DNA of 64,000 nucleotides from Terriglobia bacterium (GCA_020073145.1 JAIQFS010000011.1:62001-126000); one strand, 5' to 3'; shown: positions 18,301 through 26,885, counted from the first letter of the stretch. Notes: generated by a model not told the origin, from the letters alone. Made by a program: numbers and translations.

Positions 18301-19740
18301 TTATCTCCCGAAATCGATGAAGCCGCGTTCCGGATTGGTGCTTAGCAGGGTCACGCGGATGCGGTCGCCAACGTCCAGGCCCTGCTCGCCGCGCATCAGG
18401 CGGCCTTCGACCGGCGGGTCGAGCGCCCGTACGAACACGCCCTTCGGCGTCACGCCCGTCACCACGGCGGAAAAGGAATCTCCCACGCGGCGCCCTAGCG
18501 CCACCGCTGCGATGCGCTTGCCCATGGCGCGCTGCACTTTTCGCGCGGCATCCTCCTTCAACGTGCAGTTGCGGGCGATGGCGTCCAGTTCGTCGTCAGT
18601 GTAGGGCTTGACCTTCGAGTCCAGCGATTTGACCAGCCGCTGCGTCACCAGGTCGGCGAAACGCCGGTTGGGCGCGGTGGAGTGCGTGTAGTCATGAGCG
18701 GCCAGCCCGAAGTGCCCGGGAGCCGGATCGCCGGGTCGGTCAACCACATACTCGCCGGGGCCCATCAGCTTCAGCACCGAGAGGGATACATCGGCGTAGT
18801 GCAGCGGATCGGCATCGCGCCGGCGCAGCAGGAAACCGTTGAGCGCGGCGGCGTCGGGGGCAGACGGAAGCGCCTCGCCATATCCGCGGGCCAGAACTAC
18901 GATCCGCGGCCAGCGCTCAGGATCCTTTACCACGCGGCGGATGGAGGAGATTCCCGCATCGCGAAGGGCGCGTGCCATCGACTCATTGGCCGCGATCATG
19001 AAGTCTTCGATTAATTGCGCGGCGCGGTTGTGTTTCCTCGTGGTGAGGCCGCGCACCTGGCCATCGGTGATGACGGCCTCGGCCTCCGTGCGGTCAAAGC
19101 TCAACGCGCCGTGACGGTGGCGGGCCTCGGCGAGGCGCTGCGCCGCTTCATCCTGCAGCCGGAGTTGGGCCTGGAGATCGGCTGAAACGGCTACCTTATC
19201 GGGCGCAGGAGCGGTGTTCTCGAGCCAACTGCCGGTGGCGTTGTAGGTGAGCTGCGCTCGATTGCGAACCAAGGCGCGATAGCTGCTGCTCGACTGAATC
19301 TCGCCATCGGCCGCGATCGTCATCTCGATAACCACGGCGGCTCGGTCTTGATTCTCGTTTAGGGAGGTCAGGTCGGTCGACAGGCGCAGGGGCAGCATCG
19401 GGAACACACGCACGCCGGTGTAGACCGTCGTGGTTTCCTGAGCAGCGTAGCGGTCGATGGGAGTCGCGAGAGCGACTGAGGCCTCCACGTCGGCGATGGC
19501 TACCAGCACGCGGATGTTGCCGCTGGCGCGATCGGCCCATTCGATCTGGTCGAGGTCGCGCGAATCGTCGTTGTCGATGGAGGACCACAGCAGGGCTCGG
19601 AGATCGCGCAGCGAGGCATCGGGACGCGGATCGATCGAGGCGAGCTGCTGTTCAACGCCGGCGGGAAAGTCGGGCGTGAAGCCGTGATCGATCATCTCCT
19701 GGCGGGCCGCGGCTATCAAATCAAAGCCCTGGTGAGTCAT
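18301..19740 (-). CDS. RNB-domain exoribonuclease (RNase II/R family, short form)
   Basis: 479 residues. The RNB catalytic domain covers about residues 45-370: the metal-binding cluster is DNDDSRDLDQIEWA (four conserved Asp), with later motifs YVVDRPGDPAPGHFGLA and YTHSTAPNRRFADLVTQR. A short S1-like OB segment closes the protein (FSAVVTGVTPKGVFVRAL ... GDRIRVTLLST). N-terminal cold-shock domains of classical RNase R are missing, so this is the shortened class seen in many non-Proteobacteria. It should degrade RNA 3' to 5'. It is the first gene of a two-gene unit with DinB. Confidence 0.88.
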   Translation of the reverse strand: MTHQGFDLIAAARQEMIDHGFTPDFPAGVEQQLASIDPRPDASLRDLRALLWSSIDNDDSRDLDQIEWADRASGNIRVLVAIADVEASVALATPIDRYAAQETTTVYTGVRVFPMLPLRLSTDLTSLNENQDRAAVVIEMTIAADGEIQSSSSYRALVRNRAQLTYNATGSWLENTAPAPDKVAVSADLQAQLRLQDEAAQRLAEARHRHGALSFDRTEAEAVITDGQVRGLTTRKHNRAAQLIEDFMIAANESMARALRDAGISSIRRVVKDPERWPRIVVLARGYGEALPSAPDAAALNGFLLRRRDADPLHYADVSLSVLKLMGPGEYVVDRPGDPAPGHFGLAAHDYTHSTAPNRRFADLVTQRLVKSLDSKVKPYTDDELDAIARNCTLKEDAARKVQRAMGKRIAAVALGRRVGDSFSAVVTGVTPKGVFVRALDPPVEGRLMRGEQGLDVGDRIRVTLLSTNPERGFIDFGR

Positions 19741-19771
19741 GCAAATCCGAGGGTAGCATGCAGGCCGGAAC

Positions 19772-19777
19772 TATAAT
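19772..19777 (+). promoter_or_regulatory. candidate -10 box (TATAAT) for the B3-type metallo-beta-lactamase gene
   Basis: A perfect TATAAT lies at 19772-19777, in the 43-base gap between the divergent RNB and beta-lactamase-like genes. Transcription would start close to the ATG at 19784, implying a leaderless or near-leaderless mRNA if that ATG is used. No ribosome site is present upstream of it. Confidence 0.35.
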
Positions 19778-19783
19778 GTGGGG

Positions 19784-20620
19784 ATGCTGGCTCGTCTGTT
19801 GCTCTGCGTGGCCTGCGTGGCTGGACTGGCCGCCGCGCAGAATGATCTCAACGCTCCGTTCCCGCCGCACCGCATCGCCGATAACCTCTATTACGTCGGC
19901 TCCAAGGGCCTGGCAACTTATCTGATCGTCACGCCGCAGGGCGACATCCTGATCAATTCCGGCTACGAGCGCACGGTGCCGGTGATCCTCGGCAACATGC
20001 TGAAACTCGGCTTCAAGCCGACCGACGTGAAGATCCTGCTCGCCAGCCACGCCCACGGCGATCATGTCGAAGGCATGGCCACGCTCAAGGAAGAAACCGG
20101 CGGGCGCGTCTTCGTGATGCAAGGCGACGACCAGGTGATGGCCAAGGGCGGGGAAGGGCAGTACCTCTACAAGGACCATTGGGCGCCGGTGAAGGTGGAT
20201 CGCGTGCTGCATGACGGCGACACGGTGACCTTGGGCAACACCACCCTGACCGCGCACTGGACCCCCGGCCATACCCGCGGCTGCACCACCTGGACCTGGA
20301 AGGCCAAAGACAAAGGCAAGACCTATGACGTGGTGATCGTTGGAAGCGTCAACGTGAATCCGGGATTTCAGCTGGTGCACAACCCGGATTATCCCGAGAT
20401 GGCCGACGACTATGCGCGCACGTTTCGGGTGCTGAAGTCGCTCGATTGCGATATCTTCCTGGGCGCGCACGGCGCCTATTACGGCATGGAGGAGAAGTAC
20501 GCGCAGTTAAAGGTCGGGGTGAAGGGCAACCCGTTTGTGGATCCGCAAGGGTACCGGAGGTTCGTGGCCGACCGCGAGAATGCATACCTCGACACGCTCG
20601 AAAAGCAGAAAAAGCCCTGA
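19784..20620 (+). CDS. subclass-B3-like metallo-beta-lactamase fold hydrolase, exported
   Basis: 278 residues from ATG 19784 (an in-frame GTG lies at 19778). A Sec signal peptide is present (MLARLLLCVACVAGLAAAQ). The zinc ligands of B3 enzymes are all present: HAHGDH (His89, His91, Asp93, His94), His163 in TPGHTRGCTTW, and His229 in GAHGAYYG. The 'PGHTxGxTTWTW' block and the 'LGAHGxYY' ending mark B3 over B1/B2. Family knowledge: B3 enzymes hydrolyse carbapenems and other beta-lactams, but many environmental members are untested. No regulator or ampC-like context is present. Resistance activity is an inference. Confidence 0.8.
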   Translation: MLARLLLCVACVAGLAAAQNDLNAPFPPHRIADNLYYVGSKGLATYLIVTPQGDILINSGYERTVPVILGNMLKLGFKPTDVKILLASHAHGDHVEGMATLKEETGGRVFVMQGDDQVMAKGGEGQYLYKDHWAPVKVDRVLHDGDTVTLGNTTLTAHWTPGHTRGCTTWTWKAKDKGKTYDVVIVGSVNVNPGFQLVHNPDYPEMADDYARTFRVLKSLDCDIFLGAHGAYYGMEEKYAQLKVGVKGNPFVDPQGYRRFVADRENAYLDTLEKQKKP

Positions 20621-20745
20621 GCGCAAGAACGCTGGCGTGTGACGGGCAGGCCACAACCGGGCTTCGGAGGCACTGGCGGGCCTGGTGAAACCTGTGTCAA
20701 ATCGAAGGCGTCCCAGTTGGCAGGGAAACTGCATCGGTACTTCAT

Positions 20746-21168
20746 ATGCTCAGGGATTCGATCGGATTGGTTCTCGTATACGCGGTGTTTGCGGCCGGAT
20801 CGGCCGCCGCGGAGGGCCTGCGCGGGGCGCGGAATTTCGCCGGCGTGTGGGAAGCCCGCTTCGACGGAACGGTGATCTGTACTCTTCAATTGCAGGCCGG
20901 CGAAACGATGAGCGGGGCCTTGCGCGGTTGCAGCATTCAAGTCAACCAGCAGGGCGAATTGATTCCGGCCGCCATGGCGCGGCGAGCCGGCGAGGAATGC
21001 CCCATCCAGAATATCCGGGTGCAAGGCCAGACGCTTTCCTTCGAAGTGAATAGTCCCGCGGATGCGATGAAGTTTGAACTGGTGATGACCGGGGAGGATG
21101 GGGCCGACCTTCGCTTCGTCCGGACCCCGATCAAGATCCAGCCGATTCACTTCGAGCGGCGGACGTAG
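20746..21168 (+). CDS. exported hypothetical protein
   Basis: 140 residues. Predicted signal peptide MLRDSIGLVLVYAVFAAGSAAA, then a small beta-rich domain with NFAGVWEARFDGTVICTLQL, two cysteines (GCSIQ, EECPIQ) and a closing LRFVRTPIKIQPIHFERR. The pattern 'GxWEARFxGxxxCxLxL' recurs in small acidobacterial exported proteins of unknown function. No close ribosome site is seen upstream of the ATG. Convergent with the kbl-type gene; 175 bases between them hold no convincing gene. Confidence 0.65.
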   Translation: MLRDSIGLVLVYAVFAAGSAAAEGLRGARNFAGVWEARFDGTVICTLQLQAGETMSGALRGCSIQVNQQGELIPAAMARRAGEECPIQNIRVQGQTLSFEVNSPADAMKFELVMTGEDGADLRFVRTPIKIQPIHFERRT

Positions 21169-21343
21169 AATAGCTCGTGCGCGGCCTGAATGTGCTCCAG
21201 GGGTGCCTGTCGCCCGGGTTCCCCTGGTGTCCCGAAACCGAAGTTCGCGTACGGAATCTGCGATTCAATGAACTTCCAACTCACGACACTAGCGCGATGC
21301 CGAGGAGTGCGGGTGTGCGAGGACCATACCAGGGCCGGGTTCC

Positions 21344-22525
21344 CTACACCAGCCCTAGCTTCTTTCCCACCTTCCGGAAGGCCTCCAGCGCGCGGTCGAG
21401 CTCGGCCTTGGTGTGCGTGGCGGTGACGATGGTGCGCACGCGCGCTTTGCCTTTGGCCACCGTCGGGAAGCCGATTCCCGTCGCCAGTACCCCTTCTTCG
21501 AACAGCGCCTGCGACAGCTCGTGCGCCAGCTTCGCTTCGCCCACGATCACCGGCGTGATGGGCGTCTCGCTCATTCCCGTGTTGAAACCGGCCGACGCCA
21601 GCCCCGCCTTGAAATATTTCGTGTTGTCCCACAGCGCCTGAATGCGCTCCGGCTCCTGCTCCAGCACGTCGAACGCCGCCAGGCAGGACGCCGCCACTGC
21701 CGGCGGGTGCGACGTCGAGAACAGGAACGGACGCGCGCGATGATACAAATACTCGATCAGGTCGCGGCTGCCACACACGTAGCCACCCAGCACGCCGACC
21801 GCTTTGGACAGCGTTCCCACCTGCACCTGCACCCGGCCGTGGACGCCAAAGTGATCGATGGTGCCCCGCCCGCAGCGGCCCAGCACGCCGGAGGCGTGTG
21901 CGTCATCCACCATCATGATGGCACCGTGCTTCTCGGCCGCTTCCACCAGGCCGGGCAGCGGACCGATGTCGCCGTCCATCGAGAATACGCCGTCGCTAAT
22001 CAGCAGCTTGCGCCCGGATACGCCGTCCAGCTCCGCCAGAATCTTCTCCGCCGCCGCTACATCTTTGTGTGGAAATACGTGGATCTTGGCGCGCGAAAGC
22101 CGGCAGCCGTCGATGATGCTGGCGTGGTTCAGTTCGTCCGAGATGATGTGATCTTCCGGCCCGAGGATGGCCGACACCGTTCCCGCGTTGGCCGCGAAAC
22201 CGGATTGAAATACCACGCAGGCTTCCACGTTCTTGAACCGGGCGATGCGCTCTTCCAATTCCAGATGCAGGCTCATGGTGCCTGAAATGGTGCGCACCGC
22301 GCCCGAGCCTACGCCGAATTTTCGCGTGGCTTCGAGGGCGGCCTCGCGCAGCTTGGGATGGGTGGTTAGCCCAAGATAGTTGTTGGAAGCAAGGTTGATG
22401 ACGTCTTTGCCGTCAAATCGCGATTCCGCGGCGCTTTCCGATTGCAGAACGCGCAGCCGCTGATAGGTGCCTTCCTGACGCCACTGGTTGAGTTGTTCCG
22501 TGAGATACGAAAGAGGATGGGCCAC
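21344..22525 (-). CDS. kbl: 2-amino-3-ketobutyrate CoA ligase (glycine C-acetyltransferase), AOS family
   Basis: 393 residues, the length of Kbl. A PLP enzyme that, with threonine dehydrogenase, turns threonine into glycine and acetyl-CoA. Visible residues: PLP Lys241 in VGTLSKAVG, His134 in ELNHAS, Asp208 and His210 in VDDAHASG. Other AOS marks are LASNNYLGL, GSGAVRTISGT and VARTIVTATHTK near the end. BioF or another AOS member is possible, but GSGAVRTI and no bio genes favour Kbl. No tdh is next to it; the partner upstream in the same unit is a flavin reductase (19-base gap). A second AOS-family gene, at 57913, is the serine-palmitoyltransferase type. Confidence 0.85.
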   Translation of the reverse strand: MAHPLSYLTEQLNQWRQEGTYQRLRVLQSESAAESRFDGKDVINLASNNYLGLTTHPKLREAALEATRKFGVGSGAVRTISGTMSLHLELEERIARFKNVEACVVFQSGFAANAGTVSAILGPEDHIISDELNHASIIDGCRLSRAKIHVFPHKDVAAAEKILAELDGVSGRKLLISDGVFSMDGDIGPLPGLVEAAEKHGAIMMVDDAHASGVLGRCGRGTIDHFGVHGRVQVQVGTLSKAVGVLGGYVCGSRDLIEYLYHRARPFLFSTSHPPAVAASCLAAFDVLEQEPERIQALWDNTKYFKAGLASAGFNTGMSETPITPVIVGEAKLAHELSQALFEEGVLATGIGFPTVAKGKARVRTIVTATHTKAELDRALEAFRKVGKKLGLV

Positions 22526-22544
22526 GAATTCAGTCTAACGCCAG

Positions 22545-23027
22545 TCAGTCCGAAGCCAGCCTTCGATAACGGCTCGCGTAGTGGACCAGCGGAGCGCCAT
22601 CTTCGATCCGCGTCCGCACCACCCGGCCGATCAGAAGGTCGTGGTCGCCCGCGGTGATGCGTTGGTGCGTTTCGCATTCCAGGATGGTCAGCGCACAATC
22701 GAATACGGGCGCGCCGGTCTGTCCGGGGCGCCACGCCACTCCGTCGAAACGGTCGAGGCCTTTGGTGGCAAAACGGTTCGAGATGTTCCGGTCTTCTTCC
22801 CTCAGAATATTGATTCCAAAGTGCCGCGCCCGGCGAAAAGCCTCAATCATGGTGACTTCGTGGCCGAGACAGATCAGAATCAGCGGCGGGTCCAGCGACA
22901 CCGACGTGAAAGAACTCACAGTGAGGCCGTGCGCCGCGCCGGTTTCATCGGTGACCGAGGCCACCGTCACCCCGGTCGCGAACCGCCCGCAGGCCTGCCG
23001 GAACTCCTCGCTCGAAACGGACTCCAT
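22545..23027 (-). CDS. flavin reductase domain protein (FMN-binding split barrel)
   Basis: 160 residues. The ATG at 23027 has the ribosome site GGAGAGAGGG in front. An in-frame ATG at 23054 lies without a ribosome site and inside the -35 box of the divergent HU promoter. Family motifs: FRQACGRFATGVTVASV, HGLTVSSFTSVSLDPPLILICL, FGINIL and GRVVRTR. These proteins reduce FMN with NAD(P)H, usually to feed a separate monooxygenase, but no monooxygenase lies next to it. It is the first gene of a unit with kbl. Confidence 0.88.
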   Translation of the reverse strand: MESVSSEEFRQACGRFATGVTVASVTDETGAAHGLTVSSFTSVSLDPPLILICLGHEVTMIEAFRRARHFGINILREEDRNISNRFATKGLDRFDGVAWRPGQTGAPVFDCALTILECETHQRITAGDHDLLIGRVVRTRIEDGAPLVHYASRYRRLASD

Positions 23028-23047
23028 CCCTCTCTCCAGCCCCTCGC

Positions 23048-23077
23048 TTGACATTGAGATAAATTCAATCCTATCAT
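23048..23077 (+). promoter_or_regulatory. strong sigma-70-type promoter of the HU gene
   Basis: A perfect -35 box TTGACA (23048-23053) is followed after 18 bases by TATCAT (23072-23077, five of six). Transcription should begin near 23084, giving a leader of about 47 bases before the TTG at 23131. This is the best promoter match in the window and fits an abundant nucleoid protein. It overlaps the alternative upstream start of the divergent flavin reductase. Confidence 0.65.
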
Positions 23078-23130
23078 GTGGTTGTCGATAGCGGGAACCA
23101 GCTCGCCCCGTGCCGTAGGAGGAGGCTGAC

Positions 23131-23400
23131 TTGATCAAGCTGGACATCATCAACGAAGTCGTCAACAGAACGGGCATCACCAAGACCAAGGCGGAAATGG
23201 CCGTCGAGACGGTCTTCGAGTCCATGAAGAAGGCTCTGGAGCAAGGGGACCGCAGCGAACTGCGCGGCTTCGGCGTGTTCAACGTGAAGCCTCGCAAGAC
23301 CGGGATCGGGCGGAACCCCCGCACTGGCGCCGAGGTTTCCATCCCGCCCGGAAAAGCCGTGCGGTTCAAGCCTGGCAAGGAGTTACAGACGCTGCAATAA
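23131..23400 (+). CDS. HU/IHF family DNA-binding protein
   Basis: 89 residues, the normal size. TTG start with a strong AGGAGG ribosome site about 9 bases upstream. The family signature is intact: TKTKAEMAVETVFESMKKAL in the dimerisation helices, ELRGFGVFNVKPRKTGIGRNPRTG in the DNA-embracing arm (GRNPxTG), and the ending IPPGKAVRFKPGKEL. It bends and compacts DNA as a homo- or heterodimer. Whether it is HU or IHF cannot be told. Transcribed from its own strong promoter. Confidence 0.95.
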   Translation: MIKLDIINEVVNRTGITKTKAEMAVETVFESMKKALEQGDRSELRGFGVFNVKPRKTGIGRNPRTGAEVSIPPGKAVRFKPGKELQTLQ

Positions 23401-23421
23401 CCTGCGGCACTCCTCATCATC

Positions 23422-24390
23422 GTGTCTTCCCAGGATTTTTCTCCTGCGCCCTATCCCTTCTATGCTGAGGAAGGGCCCGGTGCTGAGGTCGTTGCGTCTC
23501 CCGTTCGCCCTCGCGACCGTTACTGGCTGCACGCCCTGCTGTTCGTCCTGACCATGCTCACCACCACCATGGTTGGCGTGGCCCTGCAGGCGGATTTCGA
23601 CCGCAACCTGGCCTTCGATGTCGAGCACAGCTTCGAGAGCTACGCGCTGGTCTGGCAGCATCCGGGGGCGCTCCTGGGAGGTCTGCCGTTTTCGCTCACT
23701 CTGGCCGCCATCCTGCTCGCCCACGAGTTCGGACATTATCTGGCCTGCCTGTATTACCGGGTCGACGCTACGCTCCCCTACTTCTTGCCCGCGCCCTCGC
23801 TCATCGGCACCTTCGGCGCTTTCATTCGCATCCGCTCCGCCATCTATTCCAAGCGGGTTCTGTTTGACATCGGCATTGCCGGCCCGCTGGCCGGTTTCGT
23901 GTTCTTGCTTCCCGCGCTCGGCGTAGGCTTGGCGTTTTCCAAGGTGATCCCCGGGATCGCGGGCCAGGGGAATATTCACTTCGGCCTGCCCGCCTTGGAG
24001 TGGCTGCTGGAACGCGCGATTTTTCCCTCGGCCCATTCCGCCGACATCTACTTGCACCCGGTGGCTCGCGCCGCCTGGATCGGTATCTTTGCCACCGCCC
24101 TCAACCTGCTGCCCATCGGGCAACTCGATGGCGGACACATCCTCTATGCCCTGGCTGGCGACCGGCATCGCCGGATCTCAATGGTGGCGATTGCCGCGCT
24201 GGTCCCGCTGGCGTTGTTCTGGTGGGTGTGGCTGGTATGGGCCGCCGTGCTGTTCTGGATGGGCCGGCGCCATCCCGTGATTCACGATCTCAGTGACCTC
24301 GGCCCCGGCCGTCGCAGACTCGGCTGGATCGCGCTGGCCATCTTCATCCTCTGCTTCATGCCTGCGCCCATTGCCGCCGGCGGCCTGTAG
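23422..24390 (+). CDS. site-2 protease family (M50-like) membrane metalloprotease
   Basis: 322 residues from GTG 23422. After a cytoplasmic N-terminus (about 1-33), several membrane spans follow. The zinc motif HEFGHYLAC lies at residues 101-109 (His101, Glu102, His105), and the second metal ligand motif NLLPIGQLDGGHI is in a later span. A PDZ domain is missing, so this is the short S2P/FeSM type also called SREBP-protease-like. Substrates are membrane-bound regulators in other bacteria. The genes downstream on the same strand (two GTs, prepilin peptidase, panB, panC) start within a few bases, so co-transcription is likely. Confidence 0.87.
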   Translation: MSSQDFSPAPYPFYAEEGPGAEVVASPVRPRDRYWLHALLFVLTMLTTTMVGVALQADFDRNLAFDVEHSFESYALVWQHPGALLGGLPFSLTLAAILLAHEFGHYLACLYYRVDATLPYFLPAPSLIGTFGAFIRIRSAIYSKRVLFDIGIAGPLAGFVFLLPALGVGLAFSKVIPGIAGQGNIHFGLPALEWLLERAIFPSAHSADIYLHPVARAAWIGIFATALNLLPIGQLDGGHILYALAGDRHRRISMVAIAALVPLALFWWVWLVWAAVLFWMGRRHPVIHDLSDLGPGRRRLGWIALAIFILCFMPAPIAAGGL

Positions 24391-24396
24391 ACCGCT

Positions 24397-25134
24397 ATGA
24401 AGATCACCGCGACCATCATCACCCTCAACGAAGAGCGCAATATCGCGCGCGCCATTGAGAGCTTGCGGTGCTGCGATGAGATCCTCATCCTCGACAGCGG
24501 CTCGGTGGACCGCACCGTCGAGCTGGCCCAGAAGTTGGGCGCCCGGGTCATCGAAGCCGGTTGGCGCGGCTACGCCGGCCAGAAGAACTGGGCCGCCGAG
24601 CAGGCCGCGCACGACTGGATTCTGTCTCTCGACGCCGACGAGGCCCTCAGCGAGGCTCTCGAGGCCGAGATCTGGAACGTCAAAAAGAACGGCCCTCAGT
24701 ACGACGCCTACACCATGCCGCGCCTGGCCCGCTATCTGGGAAAGTGGATCTTCCACTCGGGCTGGTATCCCGACCGCAAGGTCCGGCTGTACCATCGCTC
24801 CAAGGCCAAGTGGGTGGGTGACGTGGTGCATGAGAGCGTCCAAGCGGACGGGTCTGTCGGTCACCTCGACGCGAATATCCTGCATTTCACCTGCGAATCG
24901 CTCTCCGAACATGTGAAGAGCCTGGACCGCTATACCACGCTGGCGGCGCAGGAATTAGTTGCGCGCCAGACCCAGATCGGCCTGTGGCGTCTGATTCTCG
25001 ATCCGCCCTGGACTTTCGTCAAAACCTACTTCTTTCAGCGGGGCTTTCAGGACGGGCTGGAAGGCATGATCATCGCCTACATGGCGGCGTTCTACACCTT
25101 CCTGAAATATTCCAAAACGAGAAACATGAGCTGA
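24397..25134 (+). CDS. family 2 glycosyltransferase, LPS-core type (WaaE/KdtX-like)
   Basis: 245 residues, six bases after the protease gene. Marks of the WaaE group: ITATIITLNEERNIARAIESL at the start, ILILDSGSVDRTVELA, GYAGQKNWAAEQAAHDWILSLDADEAL (DAD motif), and VRLYHRS ... VGDVVHESV. Homologues add glucose to the inner core of lipopolysaccharide. The stop TGA shares its A with the ATG of the next gene, a family 4 transferase, so both likely act on the same surface lipid. Confidence 0.87.
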   Translation: MKITATIITLNEERNIARAIESLRCCDEILILDSGSVDRTVELAQKLGARVIEAGWRGYAGQKNWAAEQAAHDWILSLDADEALSEALEAEIWNVKKNGPQYDAYTMPRLARYLGKWIFHSGWYPDRKVRLYHRSKAKWVGDVVHESVQADGSVGHLDANILHFTCESLSEHVKSLDRYTTLAAQELVARQTQIGLWRLILDPPWTFVKTYFFQRGFQDGLEGMIIAYMAAFYTFLKYSKTRNMS

Positions 25135-26015
25135 TGCGCATTCTGCACCTCGACGCCGGCAAGGAAATGCGCGGAGGCCAGTGGCAGGTCTTGCGGTTGA
25201 TCGAGGGGCTGGCGGCCGAGGGCGTGGCGTCCACTCTGTTAGCGCGCGACGCGACCCCCTTGTTCGAAGCCGCGCGGCAGAGAGGCTGTCAGGTCGAGAT
25301 CCTCCGGCCGGCGCGGGTTGCCGCGCTGGCGCGCTCGCACGACCTGGTGCATGCTCACGACGCTCGCAGCCATACCATCGCCGCCTTGCTCGGAAGCGCT
25401 CCGTTGGTCGTGGCCCGCCGCGTGGCTTTTCCCGTGGGGTCCCGTTGGAAGTACGCGCGCGCCCGGCGTTATATCGCGGTCTCCGCATTCGTCAAGGCGG
25501 TTTTGCGGCAGGGCGGCGTGCCGGAAGAGAAGATCGCCGTGGTCTATGATGGCGTTCCGCTGCTGGAACCCGCGCACGGCGCCGCAGTGCTGGCTCTGGC
25601 CAACGCCGCCGACGCTCAAAAGGGCGCTCCGCTCGCGGAAGAAGCGGCTCGCCTCGCGGGCGTACCGCTCCGCTGGACCACCGACCTGGAGGGCGATCTA
25701 CGCGACGCCGCTCTGTTCGTTTACATCACCTACAGCGAGGGCCTCGGCTCCGCGTCCTTGCTGGCCATGTCGGCGGGCGTCCCGGTCATCGCCAGCCGAG
25801 TCGGCGGCCTGCCGGAGATCATCCGCGACGGCGAAAACGGCCTGTTGGTGGACAATACCGCCCCGGCCATTGCCGAAGTGATCAGGAAATTCACCGATTC
25901 CCCCGATCTGGCTGCGCGCCTGGGGCTAGCCGCCCGTCAATCCGTTCAGGAAAACTTCACCATCGGCCGCATGGTCCGCCGTACCATGGAAGTCTATCGT
26001 CAGGTGCTCACGTGA
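25134..26015 (+). CDS. family 4 glycosyltransferase (GT-B)
   Basis: 293 residues. The ATG at 25134 overlaps the preceding stop by one base (TGATG), giving a natural N-terminus MRILHLDAGKEMRGGQWQVL. The frame is open upstream but only as a shadow of the neighbour. GT-B features: the N-terminal acceptor domain with LVHAHDARSH, and the C-terminal donor site YSEGLGSASLLAMSAGVPVIAS with GGLPEIIRDGENGLLV (the E-x7-E type of GT4). It is shorter than usual: the linker between PHVYDGVPL and the donor domain is reduced. Probable role: sugar addition to LPS core, coupled to the WaaE-like gene. Confidence 0.82.
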   Translation: MRILHLDAGKEMRGGQWQVLRLIEGLAAEGVASTLLARDATPLFEAARQRGCQVEILRPARVAALARSHDLVHAHDARSHTIAALLGSAPLVVARRVAFPVGSRWKYARARRYIAVSAFVKAVLRQGGVPEEKIAVVYDGVPLLEPAHGAAVLALANAADAQKGAPLAEEAARLAGVPLRWTTDLEGDLRDAALFVYITYSEGLGSASLLAMSAGVPVIASRVGGLPEIIRDGENGLLVDNTAPAIAEVIRKFTDSPDLAARLGLAARQSVQENFTIGRMVRRTMEVYRQVLT

Positions 26016-26824
26016 TCCCATCCCTGATTGCGCTCTTATTCGGGTTGCTGATCGGCAGCTTTCTCAACGTATGCATCTATCGCTGGCCGCGCGATCTTTC
26101 CGTGGTCCGCCCGCGCTCGCACTGTCCCGCCTGCGAGAAGACCATCGCCTGGTACGACAATATCCCGCTCGTCAGTTACGCGCTATTGGGCGCCAAGTGC
26201 CGGTATTGCAGAGCGCGCATCTCGCTGCGCTATCCGGTGGTGGAATTGCTCACCGGGCTGTTGTTCTTCTACTTTGTCCGCGCGCTGGGAGCGACGCCTG
26301 CCGCCGCCAAGATGTGCGTGTTCTCGGCGCTCCTGGTGGGGTTGGTCTTCTCCGATCTCGAGGAACTGATTCTGCCCGACGAACTGACCCTAGGCGGCGT
26401 CGTGCTGGGGATCCTGTTCGCGATTTTCGTGCGCGTGCCGGAGAGCCTGCCCTCCTTTGCGTTGATCGTTTTGACCCACGCGGAATTGACGGGCCGGGCG
26501 CAATGGCTCACCGAAGCCGTGTTCGGTGCGGCACTCCCGGCGTTTTTTCTGTGGCTGGGCGGATGGATCTATGAGCGCGTGCGCCACCGCGAAGGCTTGG
26601 GCTTGGGCGACGTGAAGCTCATCGCCATGGTCGGCAGCTTCCTTGGTCTGAGCGGTGCGTTATTCACTTTGATGCTGGGGTCGATCGCTGGCTCGGTGAT
26701 CGGCTACGGGTACATTCGCGCTACGGGAAAGGACGCCTCCAACTACGAACTCCCCTTCGGCACGTTCCTCGGAGCCGCCGCCCTGGTCATCGCGTTGCTC
26801 GCGCGAACCCTCCTCGGTTCTTAG
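26012..26824 (+). CDS. pilD: prepilin peptidase (A24 aspartic protease and N-methyltransferase)
   Basis: 270 residues. The GTG at 26012 overlaps the TGA of the GT4 gene (GTGA). Zinc-binding cysteines at 38, 41, 63 and 66 (HCPAC, KCRYC) belong to the methyltransferase domain. The peptidase aspartates are Asp115 in FSDLEELILPD and the Asp in GLGLGDVKL. Seven to eight membrane spans. It cleaves the leader of type IV prepilins or type II secretion pseudopilins and methylates the new N-terminus. No pilin or secretion gene lies in the window, so it may serve several systems. Confidence 0.9.
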   Translation: MIPSLIALLFGLLIGSFLNVCIYRWPRDLSVVRPRSHCPACEKTIAWYDNIPLVSYALLGAKCRYCRARISLRYPVVELLTGLLFFYFVRALGATPAAAKMCVFSALLVGLVFSDLEELILPDELTLGGVVLGILFAIFVRVPESLPSFALIVLTHAELTGRAQWLTEAVFGAALPAFFLWLGGWIYERVRHREGLGLGDVKLIAMVGSFLGLSGALFTLMLGSIAGSVIGYGYIRATGKDASNYELPFGTFLGAAALVIALLARTLLGS

Positions 26825-26885
26825 CATGCCCGGATCAACCATCAGGACCGGCCTTTTGGGACGTTCTACCATAAGAGAGAGAACC

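Noticed and set aside
21147-21343. Minus-strand stretch ending in AAHELFYVRRSK, after the kbl-type gene
   Set aside because: It looks partly protein-like but has no start of its own and overlaps the end of the exported protein gene; no family recognised.
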